DNA of 64,000 bases from Caballeronia sp. Lep1P3 (GCF_022879595.1 NZ_CP084265.1:1674001-1738000), one strand, 5' to 3'. Positions 1 to 9,270 are shown, counted from the stretch's first letter. Notes: generated from the letters alone by a model not told the origin. Translations and numbers: made by a program.

Positions 1-621
1 GTCGGACACGTCGATGGCGTCTCGTACATCGCGTTTCTCGCGGCGGGCACGGTCGCCTCGAGCGTGATGATGTCCGCGAGCTTCGAAGCGATGTACTCGG
101 GCTTTTCGCGCATGCACGTCCAGCGCACGTGGGAGGCGATCATGCACACGCCGCTCACGCTCGGCGACATCGTGCTCGGCGAAATCGTCTGGGCCGCGAG
201 CAAGTCGGTGCTCTCGGGCGTCGCGATCATGCTAGTCGCGGGCGCGCTCGGCTACGCGAGTTTTCCGTCGATGCTGCTCGCGCTGCCCGCGATTGTGCTG
301 ACGGGGCTTGCGTTCGCGAGCACGGCGATGATCGTGACCGCGCTCGCACCGAGCTACGACTTCTTCATGTTCTATCAGACGCTCGCGCTCACGCCGATGC
401 TCCTTCTCTCCGGCGTGTTCTTTCCCGTCGCGCAACTGCCCGCGCTCGCGCGGTGCGCGACCGAAGCGCTGCCGCTCTTTCACGCCGTCGAACTGATTCG
501 TCCCGCGATGCTCGGCCGTCCTCTCACCGACGTCGCGCTGCATGCGGGGGTGCTGATCGCGTATGCGGTGCTGCCTTTTTTCGCCTGCGCATGGCTCTTC
601 AGGCGTCGCATGATGAAATGA
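1..621 (+). CDS. ABC-2 type transporter permease, NodJ-like (5' truncated by the window)
   Basis: The reading frame is open from base 1, so the true start lies outside the window. The visible ~206 residues are mostly hydrophobic, with about five membrane segments, and end in the basic tail RRRMMK. The segment SFEAMYSGFSRMHVQRTWEAI followed by a run ending LLLSGVFFPV is typical of the ABC-2/NodJ permease family, which works with a NodI/DrrA-like ATPase to export small lipophilic molecules or polysaccharides across the inner membrane. The partner ATPase would be expected just upstream. The stop lies in the base of the hairpin that terminates gnd from the other strand. The substrate cannot be told. 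Confidence 0.8.
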   Translation, partial: VGHVDGVSYIAFLAAGTVASSVMMSASFEAMYSGFSRMHVQRTWEAIMHTPLTLGDIVLGEIVWAASKSVLSGVAIMLVAGALGYASFPSMLLALPAIVLTGLAFASTAMIVTALAPSYDFFMFYQTLALTPMLLLSGVFFPVAQLPALARCATEALPLFHAVELIRPAMLGRPLTDVALHAGVLIAYAVLPFFACAWLFRRRMMK

Positions 622-652
622 AAAAGGCGATGGCCCCGCGCGGTCCATCGCC
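621..652 (-). terminator. Rho-independent terminator of the tkt-gnd operon
   Basis: On the minus strand GGCGATGG and CCATCGCC form a stem around an 11-base loop and are followed by TTTTTC. It lies 24 bases past the gnd stop codon and separates this operon from the convergent ABC permease gene. Confidence 0.75.
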
Positions 653-675
653 CGATCGCAGCTAAAAACGACGCG

Positions 676-1656
676 TTACTTCACCGGAAACTCGTTGTGA
701 CCGCCGAAGCCGAAGCGCATCGCGGAAAGCAGCCGCTCCGGAAAAAGGTCGGCGTCGCGCGAGCGGAAGCGCGTGTACAGCGCCGCCGATAGCACCTGCG
801 CCGGCACCGCTTCCTCGATGGCAGCCTGAATCGTCCAGCGCCCCTCGCCGCTATCGGCCACTTCGCCCGAGAAGTGTTCTAGCCCGCTATCGCCCGCGAG
901 CGCGCCCGCCGTCAAGTCCAGCAGCCACGACGACACCACGCTGCCGCGCCGCCACACTTCCGCGATATCGGCGAGATCGAGCGTGTAGCGCTCGTTTTCG
1001 GCGAGATCCGTCGATTCCTTGTGCTTCAGGATGTGGAAGCCTTCGGCATACGCCTGCATCAGCCCGTACTCGATGCCGTTGTGCACCATCTTCACGAAGT
1101 GTCCCGATCCGACCGGCCCGCAGTGCATGTAGCCGTTCTCGACGCGCGGATCGCGCCCTTCGCGGCTGGGCGTCGCGGGAATGTCGCCGCGTCCCGGCGC
1201 GAGCGTCGCGAGGATCGGATCGAGCCGGCGCACGACGGCTTCGTCGCCGCCGATCATCATGCAGTAGCCGCGTGTCAGGCCCCAGACGCCGCCCGACGTG
1301 CCGACATCCACGTAATGCACGCCCTGCTCGCGAAACCGCGCCGCGCGGCGGATGTCGTCCTTGTAGAAGCTGTTGCCGCCGTCGATCACCACGTCGTCGG
1401 CCTGCAGGATGTTGTGCAGGTCGTCGAGCGTGTCCTCGGTGATCTTGCCCGCGGGCAGCATCAGCCAGATCACGCGCGGCGCGCCGAGCTTCGAGACGAG
1501 ATCGCCCAGGTTTTCCGTGCCGGTCGCGCCTTCGCTTGCGAGCGCGTCCGTCGCCTGCGGATTGTGGTCGTACACGACGCAATCGTGTCCGCCGCGCATC
1601 AGACGTCTGCCGATATTGCCGCCCATACGCCCCAAACCTACGATGCCGATTTGCAT
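676..1656 (-). CDS. gnd: 6-phosphogluconate dehydrogenase, short (probably NAD-dependent) form
   Basis: Oxidatively decarboxylates 6-phosphogluconate to ribulose 5-phosphate in the cytoplasm. The 326-residue protein opens with a Rossmann fold ([13 protein letters not shown], residues ~7-19). It carries the family signature GGNSFYKDD near residue 95, the GTSGGVWGL substrate loop near 120, and the catalytic [10 protein letters not shown] segment near 190. The length matches the short YqeC/GndA-type enzymes rather than the ~470-residue dimeric Gnd; such short forms usually prefer NAD. It lies 6 bases after tkt on the same strand, so both are likely cotranscribed, linking oxidative and non-oxidative pentose phosphate steps. 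The cofactor preference is inferred from family length only. Confidence 0.93.
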   Translation of the reverse strand: MQIGIVGLGRMGGNIGRRLMRGGHDCVVYDHNPQATDALASEGATGTENLGDLVSKLGAPRVIWLMLPAGKITEDTLDDLHNILQADDVVIDGGNSFYKDDIRRAARFREQGVHYVDVGTSGGVWGLTRGYCMMIGGDEAVVRRLDPILATLAPGRGDIPATPSREGRDPRVENGYMHCGPVGSGHFVKMVHNGIEYGLMQAYAEGFHILKHKESTDLAENERYTLDLADIAEVWRRGSVVSSWLLDLTAGALAGDSGLEHFSGEVADSGEGRWTIQAAIEEAVPAQVLSAALYTRFRSRDADLFPERLLSAMRFGFGGHNEFPVK

Positions 1657-1662
1657 GGTCGA

Positions 1663-3756
1663 TTACTCCGCCGGATTGGACTTGACGCGCTCGAGCTGCT
1701 TTTTCGCAGCCTCGTAGACGCCTTCGAGCGTGAAGCCGAACTTCGTCTTGAGCGCCTTGAGCGGAGCCGATGCCCCGAACGTGTGCATCACGATGGTCGC
1801 GCCGAAGCGCCCGACGTAGCGATCCCAGCCGAGCGTCGCGGCCTGCTCCACCGCGACGCGCGCGTGTACGTCCGGCGGCAGCACCGAATCCTTATAGGCG
1901 TCGTCCTGCTTCTCGAAGATGTCCCAGGACGGCATCGACACCACGCGCGCCGCGACGCCCTCGCTCTTCAGCTTCTCGTAGGCCTCGACGCACAGCGACA
2001 CTTCGCTGCCCGTCGCGAGCAGCAGCACCTCGGGCTTCTTGCCGCCGTCGGCATCGGCGAGCACGTAGGCGCCGCGCCGCACGCCTTCGGCCGACGCGTA
2101 CTTCGTGCGGTCGAACGTCGGCAGCGGCTGGCGCGTCACGACGATGCACGACGGCTCCTTCGAAAACGACAGCGCGACGCGCCATGCTTCGGCCACTTCG
2201 TTCGCATCGGCGGGACGCAGCGTGCATAGCCCCGGCACGCCGCGCAACGAGGCGAGCTGCTCGATCGGCTGATGCGTCGGACCGTCTTCGCCCACGCCGA
2301 TGGAATCGTGCGTGAACACGTAAATGACCGGCACTTCCATGATCGCGGAGAGGCGGATCGGCGGCTTCATGTAGTCGCTGAAAATCAGGAACGTCGACGC
2401 GAACGGCCGCATGTTGGAAAGCGCGAGCCCGTTCGCGACCGAGCCCATGCCGTGCTCGCGAATGCCGAAGTGCAGGTTGCGCCCGGCGTAGTTGTCGTGC
2501 TCGAAGCTGCCCGCGCCTTCGAACTTGAGGTTCGTTTTCGTCGATGGCGACAGGTCCGCCGCGCCGCCGATCATCCACGGAACGCGTTGCGCGATCGCGT
2601 TGAGCACCTTGCCCGACGATTCCCGCGTCGCGATGCCTTTCGCATCCGGCTCGAACGTCGGAATGTCCGCGTCCCAGTTGTCGGGCAGCTTCGATTGCAG
2701 CATCTGCCACAGTTGCTTCGCGAGTTCGGGGCTTTCCTTCTCGTAATCGTCGAAACGCTGCTTCCATTGCGCGTGCGCCGCCTTGCCGCGCGCGCCCATG
2801 CCGTCGGCGAAGTGCTGCATCACGCCCTCGGGCACGAGAAACTGCGCGTCCTCCGGCCAGCCGTAGAACTTCTTCGCCTGCCGGATTTCCTCTTCGCCGA
2901 GCGGCTCGCCGTGCGCGGACGCCGTGTCCTGCTTGTTCGGCGCGCCCCAGCCGATGATGCTTTTCACGACGATCAGCGTCGGCCTGTCGGTCGTCGCCTT
3001 AGCCTGATTGAGCGCGGCTTCGAGCGCGGCGGCGTCGTTGGCGTCGTCGACATGCAGCGTGTTCCAGTTGTAGCCGCGAAAGCGCGATTCGACGTCGTCG
3101 CTGTAGGCGAGATCGGTGTGGCCTTCGATGGTCACGCGGTTGCTGTCGTAGATCCAGATGAGGTTCGATAGCTGGAGATGCCCCGCGAGCGATGCCGCTT
3201 CGTGCGAGACGCCTTCCATCATGTCGCCGTCGCCGCAGAGCGCGTAGACGCGGTAATCGAAAAGCGGCGCGCCCGACTTGTTGAAGTGCGCCTCCTTCCA
3301 GCGCGCGGCCATCGCCATGCCGACGCTGTTGCCGAGACCCTGGCCGAGCGGTCCGGTCGTCGTCTCGACGCCCGACGTCATGCGGAACTCGGGGTGACCC
3401 GGCGTCTTGCTGTCGAGCTGGCGGAACTGCTTGATGTCGTCGATCGACACCGCGGGCTTGCCGGTCGGATTGCCGTGCTCGTCCACTTCCTTCACGCCCG
3501 CGAGATGCAGCAGCGAATAGAGCAGCATCGACGCGTGCCCGACCGACAGCACGAAGCGGTCGCGGTTCGGCCAGAGCGGCGCGTCGGGGTCGTAGCGCAG
3601 ATGGTTCTGCCAGAGATGGAACGCGACCGGCGCGAGCGCCATCGGCGTGCCGGGGTGGCCGGAATTGGCTTTCTGCACGGCGTCCATCGACAGCGTGCGG
3701 ATGGTGTCGATCGCCAGGCGATCCAGATCTTGGGACTGCGGCGTTGCTTGAGACAT
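1663..3756 (-). CDS. tkt: Transketolase
   Basis: Thiamine-diphosphate enzyme moving two-carbon units between ketose and aldose phosphates in the pentose phosphate and Calvin-type cycles. The chosen start (MSQATPQSQ) follows AAAGGAG with nine bases between; an open frame runs 25 codons further upstream but has no such signal. The 697-residue length is standard. Visible are the N-terminal KANSGHPGTPMALAP loop, the TPP/Mg motif GDGDMMEGVSHEA ending in N about 30 residues later, and the GIREHGMGSVANG pyrimidine-domain segment. First gene of an operon with gnd. Confidence 0.97.
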   Translation of the reverse strand: MSQATPQSQDLDRLAIDTIRTLSMDAVQKANSGHPGTPMALAPVAFHLWQNHLRYDPDAPLWPNRDRFVLSVGHASMLLYSLLHLAGVKEVDEHGNPTGKPAVSIDDIKQFRQLDSKTPGHPEFRMTSGVETTTGPLGQGLGNSVGMAMAARWKEAHFNKSGAPLFDYRVYALCGDGDMMEGVSHEAASLAGHLQLSNLIWIYDSNRVTIEGHTDLAYSDDVESRFRGYNWNTLHVDDANDAAALEAALNQAKATTDRPTLIVVKSIIGWGAPNKQDTASAHGEPLGEEEIRQAKKFYGWPEDAQFLVPEGVMQHFADGMGARGKAAHAQWKQRFDDYEKESPELAKQLWQMLQSKLPDNWDADIPTFEPDAKGIATRESSGKVLNAIAQRVPWMIGGAADLSPSTKTNLKFEGAGSFEHDNYAGRNLHFGIREHGMGSVANGLALSNMRPFASTFLIFSDYMKPPIRLSAIMEVPVIYVFTHDSIGVGEDGPTHQPIEQLASLRGVPGLCTLRPADANEVAEAWRVALSFSKEPSCIVVTRQPLPTFDRTKYASAEGVRRGAYVLADADGGKKPEVLLLATGSEVSLCVEAYEKLKSEGVAARVVSMPSWDIFEKQDDAYKDSVLPPDVHARVAVEQAATLGWDRYVGRFGATIVMHTFGASAPLKALKTKFGFTLEGVYEAAKKQLERVKSNPAE

Positions 3757-4067
3757 GAGCGACGACTCCTTTGCTAAGAGCGCGCTGGGGCACGAGGGGC
3801 GCCGCAGCGGGCAACCAGGACCATCGAGCAAGTGCGGTGCCTTGCAACACGCGCCGCACCCGGTGCGAGAAGCCGCGCGCCCGGTCGGTCGAGCGCGCGC
3901 GGCTTTCAGAAGGACGCGGACGCGCGCTTTTCAGGTGCGCGTCCGGTGAATCAGCCGGGCGAGTTTTTCATCGCGTGATGCGGTGAAGAGGCAACGCCCG
4001 GATACGTCAATGCTGACAGATTCGCGTGACAGCGTCGCATGACAGCGTCGCGTGACAGCGGCTGTCG
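3757..4067. other. Intergenic region upstream of tkt
   Basis: 311 bases with no convincing gene. It holds the tkt Shine-Dalgarno AAAGGAG and presumably its promoter; no clear -35/-10 pair was found. Short open frames here have no start signal and no recognisable product. The end next to the aldo/keto reductase stop carries a 13-base tandem repeat, listed separately. Confidence 0.6.
4027..4061. repeat. 13-base tandem repeat, about 2.7 copies
   Basis: The unit TGACAGCGTCGCR begins at 4027, 4040 and 4053, the last copy being incomplete. It sits just past the stop of the aldo/keto reductase gene, in the spacer leading to the tkt promoter region. A further TGACAG precedes it at 4013. Function unknown; it may be replication slippage. 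Confidence 0.7.
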
Positions 4068-5120
4068 TCACGGCGCCGGGTTCGGCTGGCGTTCGTGCAG
4101 CGCGTCGATCTCGGCGAGAATTTCATCGGACAGTTCGATTTCCACGCTCGCGATATTCTCCTTCAACTGCGCCATCGATGTCGCGCCGATGAGCGTGCTC
4201 GTCGTGAAACGCCGCGAGTTGACGAACGCGAGCGCGAGCTGCGCCGGCGTAAGGCCGTGGCGCTTCGCGAGTTCCACGTAGGACGACGTCGCGGCGATCG
4301 CCTGCGGCTTGCTGTAACGCTGGAAGCGCTCGAAAAGCGTGATGCGCGCGCCCGCCGGACGCGCTCCGCCCTCGTACTTGCCGGACAGCCAGCCGAACGC
4401 GAGCGGCGAATACGCGAGCAGGCCGATGCCTTCCTTGTGCGTGAATTCGGAGAGGCCCAGTTCGAAAGTGCGGTTCACGAGGCTGTACGGATTCTGAATG
4501 CTGACGATGCGCGGCAGGCCCGCCTTCTCAGCCGCGCGCAGGAATTGCGCGACGCCCCACGGCGTTTCGTTCGATACGCCGATGTGACGAATCTTGCCCG
4601 CCTTCACGAGACGCCCGAGCGCGTCGAGCGTTTCCTCGATGGGCACCGTGTATTCGTCGTCGATGTACGGGTACGCCGCGCGGCCGAACGTCATCGTGCT
4701 GCGGTCGGGCCAGTGCAACTGATACAAGTCGACGTAATCGGTTTGCAGGCGCTTCAGGCTGCTGTCGACGGCTTCGTCGATGTTCTTGCGGTCGAACTGA
4801 TTGCCCGCGCCGCGAATGTGACGCGGATTGTGCGGCTGGCGCGCGGGACCGGCGATCTTCGTCGCGAGCACGATATCGCCGCGCTTGCCCGGATTCTTCG
4901 CGAGCCAGGTGCCGATGTATTCCTCGGTGCGGCCTTGCGTCTCGGGGCGCGGCGGGACCGGATACATTTCGGCGGCATCGATCAGGTTCACGCCTTGCGC
5001 GAGCGCGTAGTCGATTTGTTCGTGCGCCTCGCTCTCGGTGTTCTGCTCGCCCCAGGTCATGGTGCCGAGCCCGATGAGGCTCACGTCGACGCCCGAATCG
5101 CCCAGTTTCCGATACTTCAT
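4068..5120 (-). CDS. NADP(H)-dependent aldo/keto reductase, Tas-like
   Basis: A 350-residue cytoplasmic (alpha/beta)8-barrel oxidoreductase. The N-terminus KYRKLGDSGVDVSLIGLGTMTWGEQNTE matches the Tas subgroup of E. coli in its first dozen residues and in the TMTWGEQN signature. The AKR catalytic tetrad is visible: D48-A-A-E-M-Y near residue 50, K near 88 (LATKIAGP), and QLHWPDR near 135. AAGGAACGAAGCG precedes the ATG. It stands alone between the tkt control region and a divergent MFS gene. The physiological substrate is unknown. Confidence 0.88.
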   Translation of the reverse strand: MKYRKLGDSGVDVSLIGLGTMTWGEQNTESEAHEQIDYALAQGVNLIDAAEMYPVPPRPETQGRTEEYIGTWLAKNPGKRGDIVLATKIAGPARQPHNPRHIRGAGNQFDRKNIDEAVDSSLKRLQTDYVDLYQLHWPDRSTMTFGRAAYPYIDDEYTVPIEETLDALGRLVKAGKIRHIGVSNETPWGVAQFLRAAEKAGLPRIVSIQNPYSLVNRTFELGLSEFTHKEGIGLLAYSPLAFGWLSGKYEGGARPAGARITLFERFQRYSKPQAIAATSSYVELAKRHGLTPAQLALAFVNSRRFTTSTLIGATSMAQLKENIASVEIELSDEILAEIDALHERQPNPAP

Positions 5121-5295
5121 CGCTTCGTTCCTTTTTTCGTTGACGCCCGCTGGCGAAGTTCACGGCAGACTTTGCCGACAACCGCAGAAACTACCATAGG
5201 CGCGCGAGGTCTGCTCCCGCGGCTAGAATGGCGAGCCGCCTTCGCGAGCGAAGCTTGCGGATGGCTTTCCGCCCGAACATTGCGCATCCGACACG

Positions 5296-6738
5296 ATGTC
5301 CTCTTCCACTCTCTCAACCGAGCCGCAGCCCGACGACGCGAAGCGCGGTTCGTCGCTGATCGTGACGCTCGTCGCCGCGACGTTCTTCATGGAGAACCTC
5401 GACGGCACGATCATCGCGACCGCGCTGCCGCAAATGGCGCGCTCGTTTAACGTGCATCCCGCGGACATGAGCCTCGGCATCACGTCCTATCTGCTGACGC
5501 TCGCGGTATTCATCCCGATCAGCGGCTGGGCCGCCGACCGCTTCGGTCTGCGCACGGTGTTCGGCAGCGCGATCGCGGTGTTCACGGCGGCGTCCGTGCT
5601 GTGCGGCGCGACTTCGACATTGCCCGCGTTCACGGCGGCGCGCGTGCTGCAGGGCATCGGTGGCGCGATGATGGTGCCCGTCGGCCGTCTCGCCGTGCTG
5701 CGCGCGACTCCGAAAGACGGCCTCATGCGCGCGATCTCCATCATCACCTGGCCGGGACTTGTCGCGCCGGTCATCGGACCGCCGCTCGGCGGCTTTATCA
5801 CGACCTATTCGTCGTGGCGATGGATTTTCTATCTGAACGTGCCGCTCGGCATCATCGGTTTGCTGCTGACGCTGCGCCATGTCGGCAACGTGCGCGAGGG
5901 CGCGACGCGCCGCTTCGATTTCTCGGGCTTCGCGCTGTGCGGCATCGCGTGCACGACGCTCTTGTACGCGATGGAACTCATCGGCCGCAACGACGCGCCG
6001 TGGGCGCTTGTCGGCGCGCTCGTCGCCGTGGGCGTGGCGGCGGGCTTCGCGTCATGGCGGCATCTGCGGCGCGTGACGCAGCCGGTCGTCGATCTGTCGG
6101 CGCTGAAGGTGCAGACCTTCGCCGTCGCGATGGGCGGCGGCTCGCTTTTCCGCATCGCGATCAGCGCCGCGCCGTTTCTGCTGCCGCTCATGTTCCAGGT
6201 CGGATTCGGCATGAACGCGTTCGAATCCGGGCTGCTCACGCTCGCCGTGTTCGCCGGCAATCTTGGGATGAAAGTCGTCACCACGCCGGTCATGCGGCGC
6301 TTCGGCTTCCGGCCCGTGCTGATGGTGAACGGCGCGCTCGCGGCCCTCTCGCTCGCCGCGATGAGCCTGCTCACGCCATCCACGCCGAAGCTCCTGATCG
6401 CCGCCGTGCTCTTCGCGAGCGGCCTGTCGCGCTCGCTGCAGTTCACGGCAATCAACACGCTCAGCTTCGCGGACGTCCCCAAAACGCAGATGAGCGGCGC
6501 GTCGGCGCTTTCGAGCACGCTCTTTCAGATGTCGATGGGCGTGGGCGTCGCCATCGGCGCGATCGCGCTGCGCATCGGCGAATGGCTGCACGGACACGAC
6601 GCGCATTCCATCGCCGCGAACGATTTCGACGTCGCGTTCGTGATCGTGGCGATCGTGGGCGCGCTGGGCGTGGTCGACTTTCGGCGGCTGCCGAAGGACG
6701 CCGGTGCGCTGGTTTCGGGACACGCGAAGGGACGCTAA
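5296..6738 (+). CDS. MFS efflux transporter, DHA2 (EmrB/QacA-like)
   Basis: A 480-residue inner-membrane protein with 12-14 hydrophobic segments. The DHA2 signature is present: MENLDGTIIATALPQMARSF at residues ~33-52, GWAADRFGLRTVFG (motif A, loop 2-3) near 76, and GIGGAMMVPVGRL near 118. Such pumps use the proton gradient to export drugs, dyes or metabolites. No EmrA-like adaptor or regulator lies next to it. The first ATG at the start of the open frame was taken; the ribosome site is weak. The exported compound cannot be told. Confidence 0.88.
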   Translation: MSSSTLSTEPQPDDAKRGSSLIVTLVAATFFMENLDGTIIATALPQMARSFNVHPADMSLGITSYLLTLAVFIPISGWAADRFGLRTVFGSAIAVFTAASVLCGATSTLPAFTAARVLQGIGGAMMVPVGRLAVLRATPKDGLMRAISIITWPGLVAPVIGPPLGGFITTYSSWRWIFYLNVPLGIIGLLLTLRHVGNVREGATRRFDFSGFALCGIACTTLLYAMELIGRNDAPWALVGALVAVGVAAGFASWRHLRRVTQPVVDLSALKVQTFAVAMGGGSLFRIAISAAPFLLPLMFQVGFGMNAFESGLLTLAVFAGNLGMKVVTTPVMRRFGFRPVLMVNGALAALSLAAMSLLTPSTPKLLIAAVLFASGLSRSLQFTAINTLSFADVPKTQMSGASALSSTLFQMSMGVGVAIGAIALRIGEWLHGHDAHSIAANDFDVAFVIVAIVGALGVVDFRRLPKDAGALVSGHAKGR

Positions 6739-6769
6739 AGAATGGGCGCGGGCAGCCGTTAAACGGCCC

Positions 6770-6967
6770 ATGAACCTGCAAAGCCTCGACTCGATCGCCG
6801 CGCTGAGCGAAGCGGTCGCCGCCATCCGCCATGCGCGCGGACTGAAGAATCCAGACGACGTGCCAGGCGGCACGCCGGAATGGAAAGCCGTGAGCGACGC
6901 CTTCGCCGACGACTTCCTGCGCGCCCTCGACGGCGAACCGAGCGTGCGCGCGTGGTGGGCGTTCTAG
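6770..6967 (+). CDS. Small hypothetical protein (65 aa)
   Basis: Starts 31 bases after the MFS stop, at the ATG of MNLQSLDSIAALSEAV, and ends in the tryptophan-rich RAWWAF. Codons are GC-rich at the third position, as in neighbouring genes. It is soluble and mainly helical by composition, with no recognised domain. It may be cotranscribed with the pump. The ribosome site is weak, so the start is uncertain. Confidence 0.5.
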   Translation: MNLQSLDSIAALSEAVAAIRHARGLKNPDDVPGGTPEWKAVSDAFADDFLRALDGEPSVRAWWAF

Positions 6968-6988
6968 GCAGGCGCGCGTTGCTGCCGT

Positions 6989-7318
6989 TCAGCGCCTGAG
7001 CCCGTCGAGCCATCCGAGCGCGATCGCCGCGTTGACGATCACGCCGGCAGCCGCCGCGAGCGCGGCGATCATCGTCCAGAACGCGGACCGGCGCGACGCC
7101 TCGGCCGACTCGCGTGCGAGCCGCGCTGCATCGTTCGCGGACGACACCGACGCGAACATCGCGCGGAACTGTTCGTCCTGACGCGCGGCCTCGTTCTCGC
7201 GCAGCCGCTCGCTGGCGGAGGATGCTTCGGCGTCGGCGCGCATTGCCGCTTCGCCCACTGCTTCGTCGCGCCGCTGTCGCCCTTCCTGCGTTCTCTTTTT
7301 CGCTTCGTCGTCGCTCAT
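6989..7318 (-). CDS. Tail-anchored membrane protein with helical cytoplasmic domain (109 aa)
   Basis: Residues 1-75 are strongly charged and alanine-rich (RQRRDEAVGEAAMRADAEASS), suggesting a coiled coil. Residues ~80-102 form a single membrane segment (FWTMIAALAAAAGVIVNAAIALGWL), followed by a short basic tail. This layout places the helical domain in the cytoplasm with a C-terminal anchor. No family was recognised. It is convergent with the preceding small gene. Confidence 0.6.
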   Translation of the reverse strand: MSDDEAKKRTQEGRQRRDEAVGEAAMRADAEASSASERLRENEAARQDEQFRAMFASVSSANDAARLARESAEASRRSAFWTMIAALAAAAGVIVNAAIALGWLDGLRR

Positions 7319-7435
7319 CGTCTTGGCCCTGTCGTGACCTTTCGCGATTGTGTCGTCGCGCCGATGAACGCGCGCGACGGCTCCGCGATTTCCCGATATG
7401 GCTAGAGCGCCCGGCGAGCGATCGGCGACGCGCGC

Positions 7436-8173
7436 TCAGAGCTGACTCATGCCGCCGTCGATCACGATTTCGGTGCCGACGATGAACCCCGCTTCCTGCG
7501 ATGCGAGCAGCAGCACCGTCGCCGCCACTTCGCTCGCCTTGCCGAAGCGGCCGAGCGGAATCTGGGCTTTCAGGCCGGCGGCGGCTTCATCGACGAGACC
7601 GAGCTTCGCGTGCAGCGGCGTCGCGACAGGACCGGGGCTCACGACGTTCACCCGCACGCCGCGCGGCAGCAGTTCGGCCGACAGCGTCTTCGCGAGCGAC
7701 GCGAGCGCGGCCTTGCTCGCCGCATACACCGACGACGCCGGCATGCCGATATGCGCGTTGATCGACCCGTTGAGCACGATCGACGCGCCGTCGTTGAAAA
7801 GCGGCACGAGCGCCTGGATCTGGAAGTACGGGCCTTTGACGTTGATCGCGAAGGTCTCGTCCCAGGCGCGTTCGTCGATTTCGGAAAATGGAGCGAACGT
7901 GCCGACGCCCGCGTTGACGAACATCGCGTCGAGTCTCACGTCCTCGTTTTTCAGATGTTCGGCAAGCTTGCGCGCCGCCGCGACCGTGCCGGCGACATTG
8001 CGTATCGCGATGGCGTCGTGGCCGAGCGATGCGCGCGCCGTCGCGAGCGAGGCCTCGTCGCGGCCCGTTATGACGACGCGCGCGCCTTCGGCCGCGAACG
8101 CCTGCGCGGCTGCCAGCCCGATGCCGCTGTTTCCGCCGGTGACGAGCACCGTCTTGCCTTCGAAGCGATTCAT
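7436..8173 (-). CDS. SDR-family NAD(P)-dependent oxidoreductase
   Basis: A 245-residue classical short-chain dehydrogenase/reductase. Visible are the cofactor motif TGGNSGIGLA (residues 11-20), the NAG motif (FVNAGVG near 88), catalytic Ser in LNGSIN near 138, and the YAASK catalytic pair near 150 (SVYAASKAAL). The C-terminus GTEIVIDGGMSQL is the usual SDR end. AGGAGAACGTC precedes the ATG. Close relatives are often annotated as acyl-carrier-protein reductase or glucose dehydrogenase, but the substrate cannot be deduced. Confidence 0.92.
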   Translation of the reverse strand: MNRFEGKTVLVTGGNSGIGLAAAQAFAAEGARVVITGRDEASLATARASLGHDAIAIRNVAGTVAAARKLAEHLKNEDVRLDAMFVNAGVGTFAPFSEIDERAWDETFAINVKGPYFQIQALVPLFNDGASIVLNGSINAHIGMPASSVYAASKAALASLAKTLSAELLPRGVRVNVVSPGPVATPLHAKLGLVDEAAAGLKAQIPLGRFGKASEVAATVLLLASQEAGFIVGTEIVIDGGMSQL

Positions 8174-8297
8174 GACGTTCTCCTGTGAACGTTGATCAGT
8201 GTGAAGGCATTATCGGCGGGCGTTGCGCGCGTGCCGTGCGGCGTTCGCGATGCACTCGTGCGAAGGCGTCGAACGTCTTGCGAACGCGCCGACGCGC

Positions 8298-8501
8298 TCA
8301 GCGATCGCTCGACATGGCCTTGAGGCGGTCGTTGCCGGCGTCGCGGGCGGCGTCGGCGGTGGCGAAGTTTTCTTCCGAGACCATCGCGCGCTTGACGTCG
8401 CCCGCCGCGAAGTCGACGAGCGCGATAACCCACACGAAACCGCCCGCCTGCTCCGCCGTTTGCACGAATGCGCGCAGCTTCCCTTCATTCGACGATGCCA
8501 T
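8298..8501 (-). CDS. Small conserved-type hypothetical protein (67 aa)
   Basis: Begins MASSNEGKLRAF and follows GGAGGATGAA, a strong ribosome site. The central FVWVIALVDFAAGDVKRA and alternating pattern suggest a compact alpha/beta fold; there is no signal peptide. It is the third gene of a same-strand run with the two genes upstream (8557-8946 and 8968-9270), all short proteins of unknown role. Confidence 0.7.
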   Translation of the reverse strand: MASSNEGKLRAFVQTAEQAGGFVWVIALVDFAAGDVKRAMVSEENFATADAARDAGNDRLKAMSSDR

Positions 8502-8556
8502 TTCATCCTCCGAACTGGTGAACGAACCTGTTTGACGGCGATACGAGCGATACTGT

Positions 8557-8946
8557 TCACGCCTCGAAGTCGAGGCCGCCGAGCAGCACGGACGGCTCGC
8601 TTTGCGAACGCGTCGCGATGTCGACTTCGCGCGCGCCTTCCCAGGCGTCGAGCTTGCGGGCGAGCGCGTCCAGATACCGCTGCAGGCGCGCGTCTCCGCC
8701 TGGGCGCAGAAGGCGCTCGATTTCGTCGTCGTCCCAGGTGAGATACACGTTGAGATCGAACGGATAGCGGCGCGCGCGTTCGCCGTCGTGATGCGGCGCG
8801 GCGCTTACGCGCAGTCGTGTCGGCTGATGTGGATAGTCGCCCGGCACGATCTCGACTTGCAGTGCGCGACCCAACTCCCGCGCGATGCGCTCGGCGATGC
8901 GCGGCATCCATTCCGTTTCGAAGCTAAGTGCCTGTTCGCGATTCAA
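8557..8946 (-). CDS. Hypothetical protein, DUF5594-like (129 aa)
   Basis: The best start is a TTG (residue 1 of MNREQALSFETEWM), because GGAGGAGCCACG sits directly in front of it; the first ATG comes 13 codons later without such a signal. The protein is soluble. RVSAAPHHDGERARRYPFDLNVYLTWDDDEIERLL suggests beta strands followed by a helix. It resembles a Burkholderia-limited domain of unknown function, recalled as DUF5594, but that name is uncertain. It lies 21 bases after the DUF3892-like gene. Confidence 0.72.
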   Translation of the reverse strand: MNREQALSFETEWMPRIAERIARELGRALQVEIVPGDYPHQPTRLRVSAAPHHDGERARRYPFDLNVYLTWDDDEIERLLRPGGDARLQRYLDALARKLDAWEGAREVDIATRSQSEPSVLLGGLDFEA

Positions 8947-8967
8947 CGTGGCTCCTCCGGTCGATGC

Positions 8968-9270
8968 TCATACCGGCGGCAAATCTTCGAGCGATTTTTC
9001 GATCTGCCCTTCCTGCACGCGCGCCTCGATGCCGACGTGGCCGTTCGCGTAAGGCAAGGCGGTGACTTTTGGGCCGAGAAAGGTCCGGCCGCCGAGCGTG
9101 AAGAGCGTGCGCACTTCCTTGCCGCTCCTGATGGCGTCCACGACTTGGCGGACGTCCACGATGGTGGTCGGAGCCGCCCACTTGTTCGTGGCGGAATCGA
9201 AGCTGCCCCAGCGGACGTTGGTCACGCGGTCGTTGACCCAACGCACGCCGTCGATCGCCAAAGTAGCCAT
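8968..9270 (-). CDS. DUF3892-like protein (100 aa)
   Basis: Starts MATLAIDGVRWV after a strong GGAGG site (GGAGGCACCT then ATG). The sequence shows DVRQVVDAIRSGKEVRTLF followed by KVTALPYANGHVGIEA, typical of the small DUF3892 beta proteins, whose function is unknown. First gene of the three-gene run ending at 8298. It lies downstream of tRNA-His and its terminator, so it probably has its own promoter in 9270-9360. Confidence 0.75.
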   Translation of the reverse strand: MATLAIDGVRWVNDRVTNVRWGSFDSATNKWAAPTTIVDVRQVVDAIRSGKEVRTLFTLGGRTFLGPKVTALPYANGHVGIEARVQEGQIEKSLEDLPPV

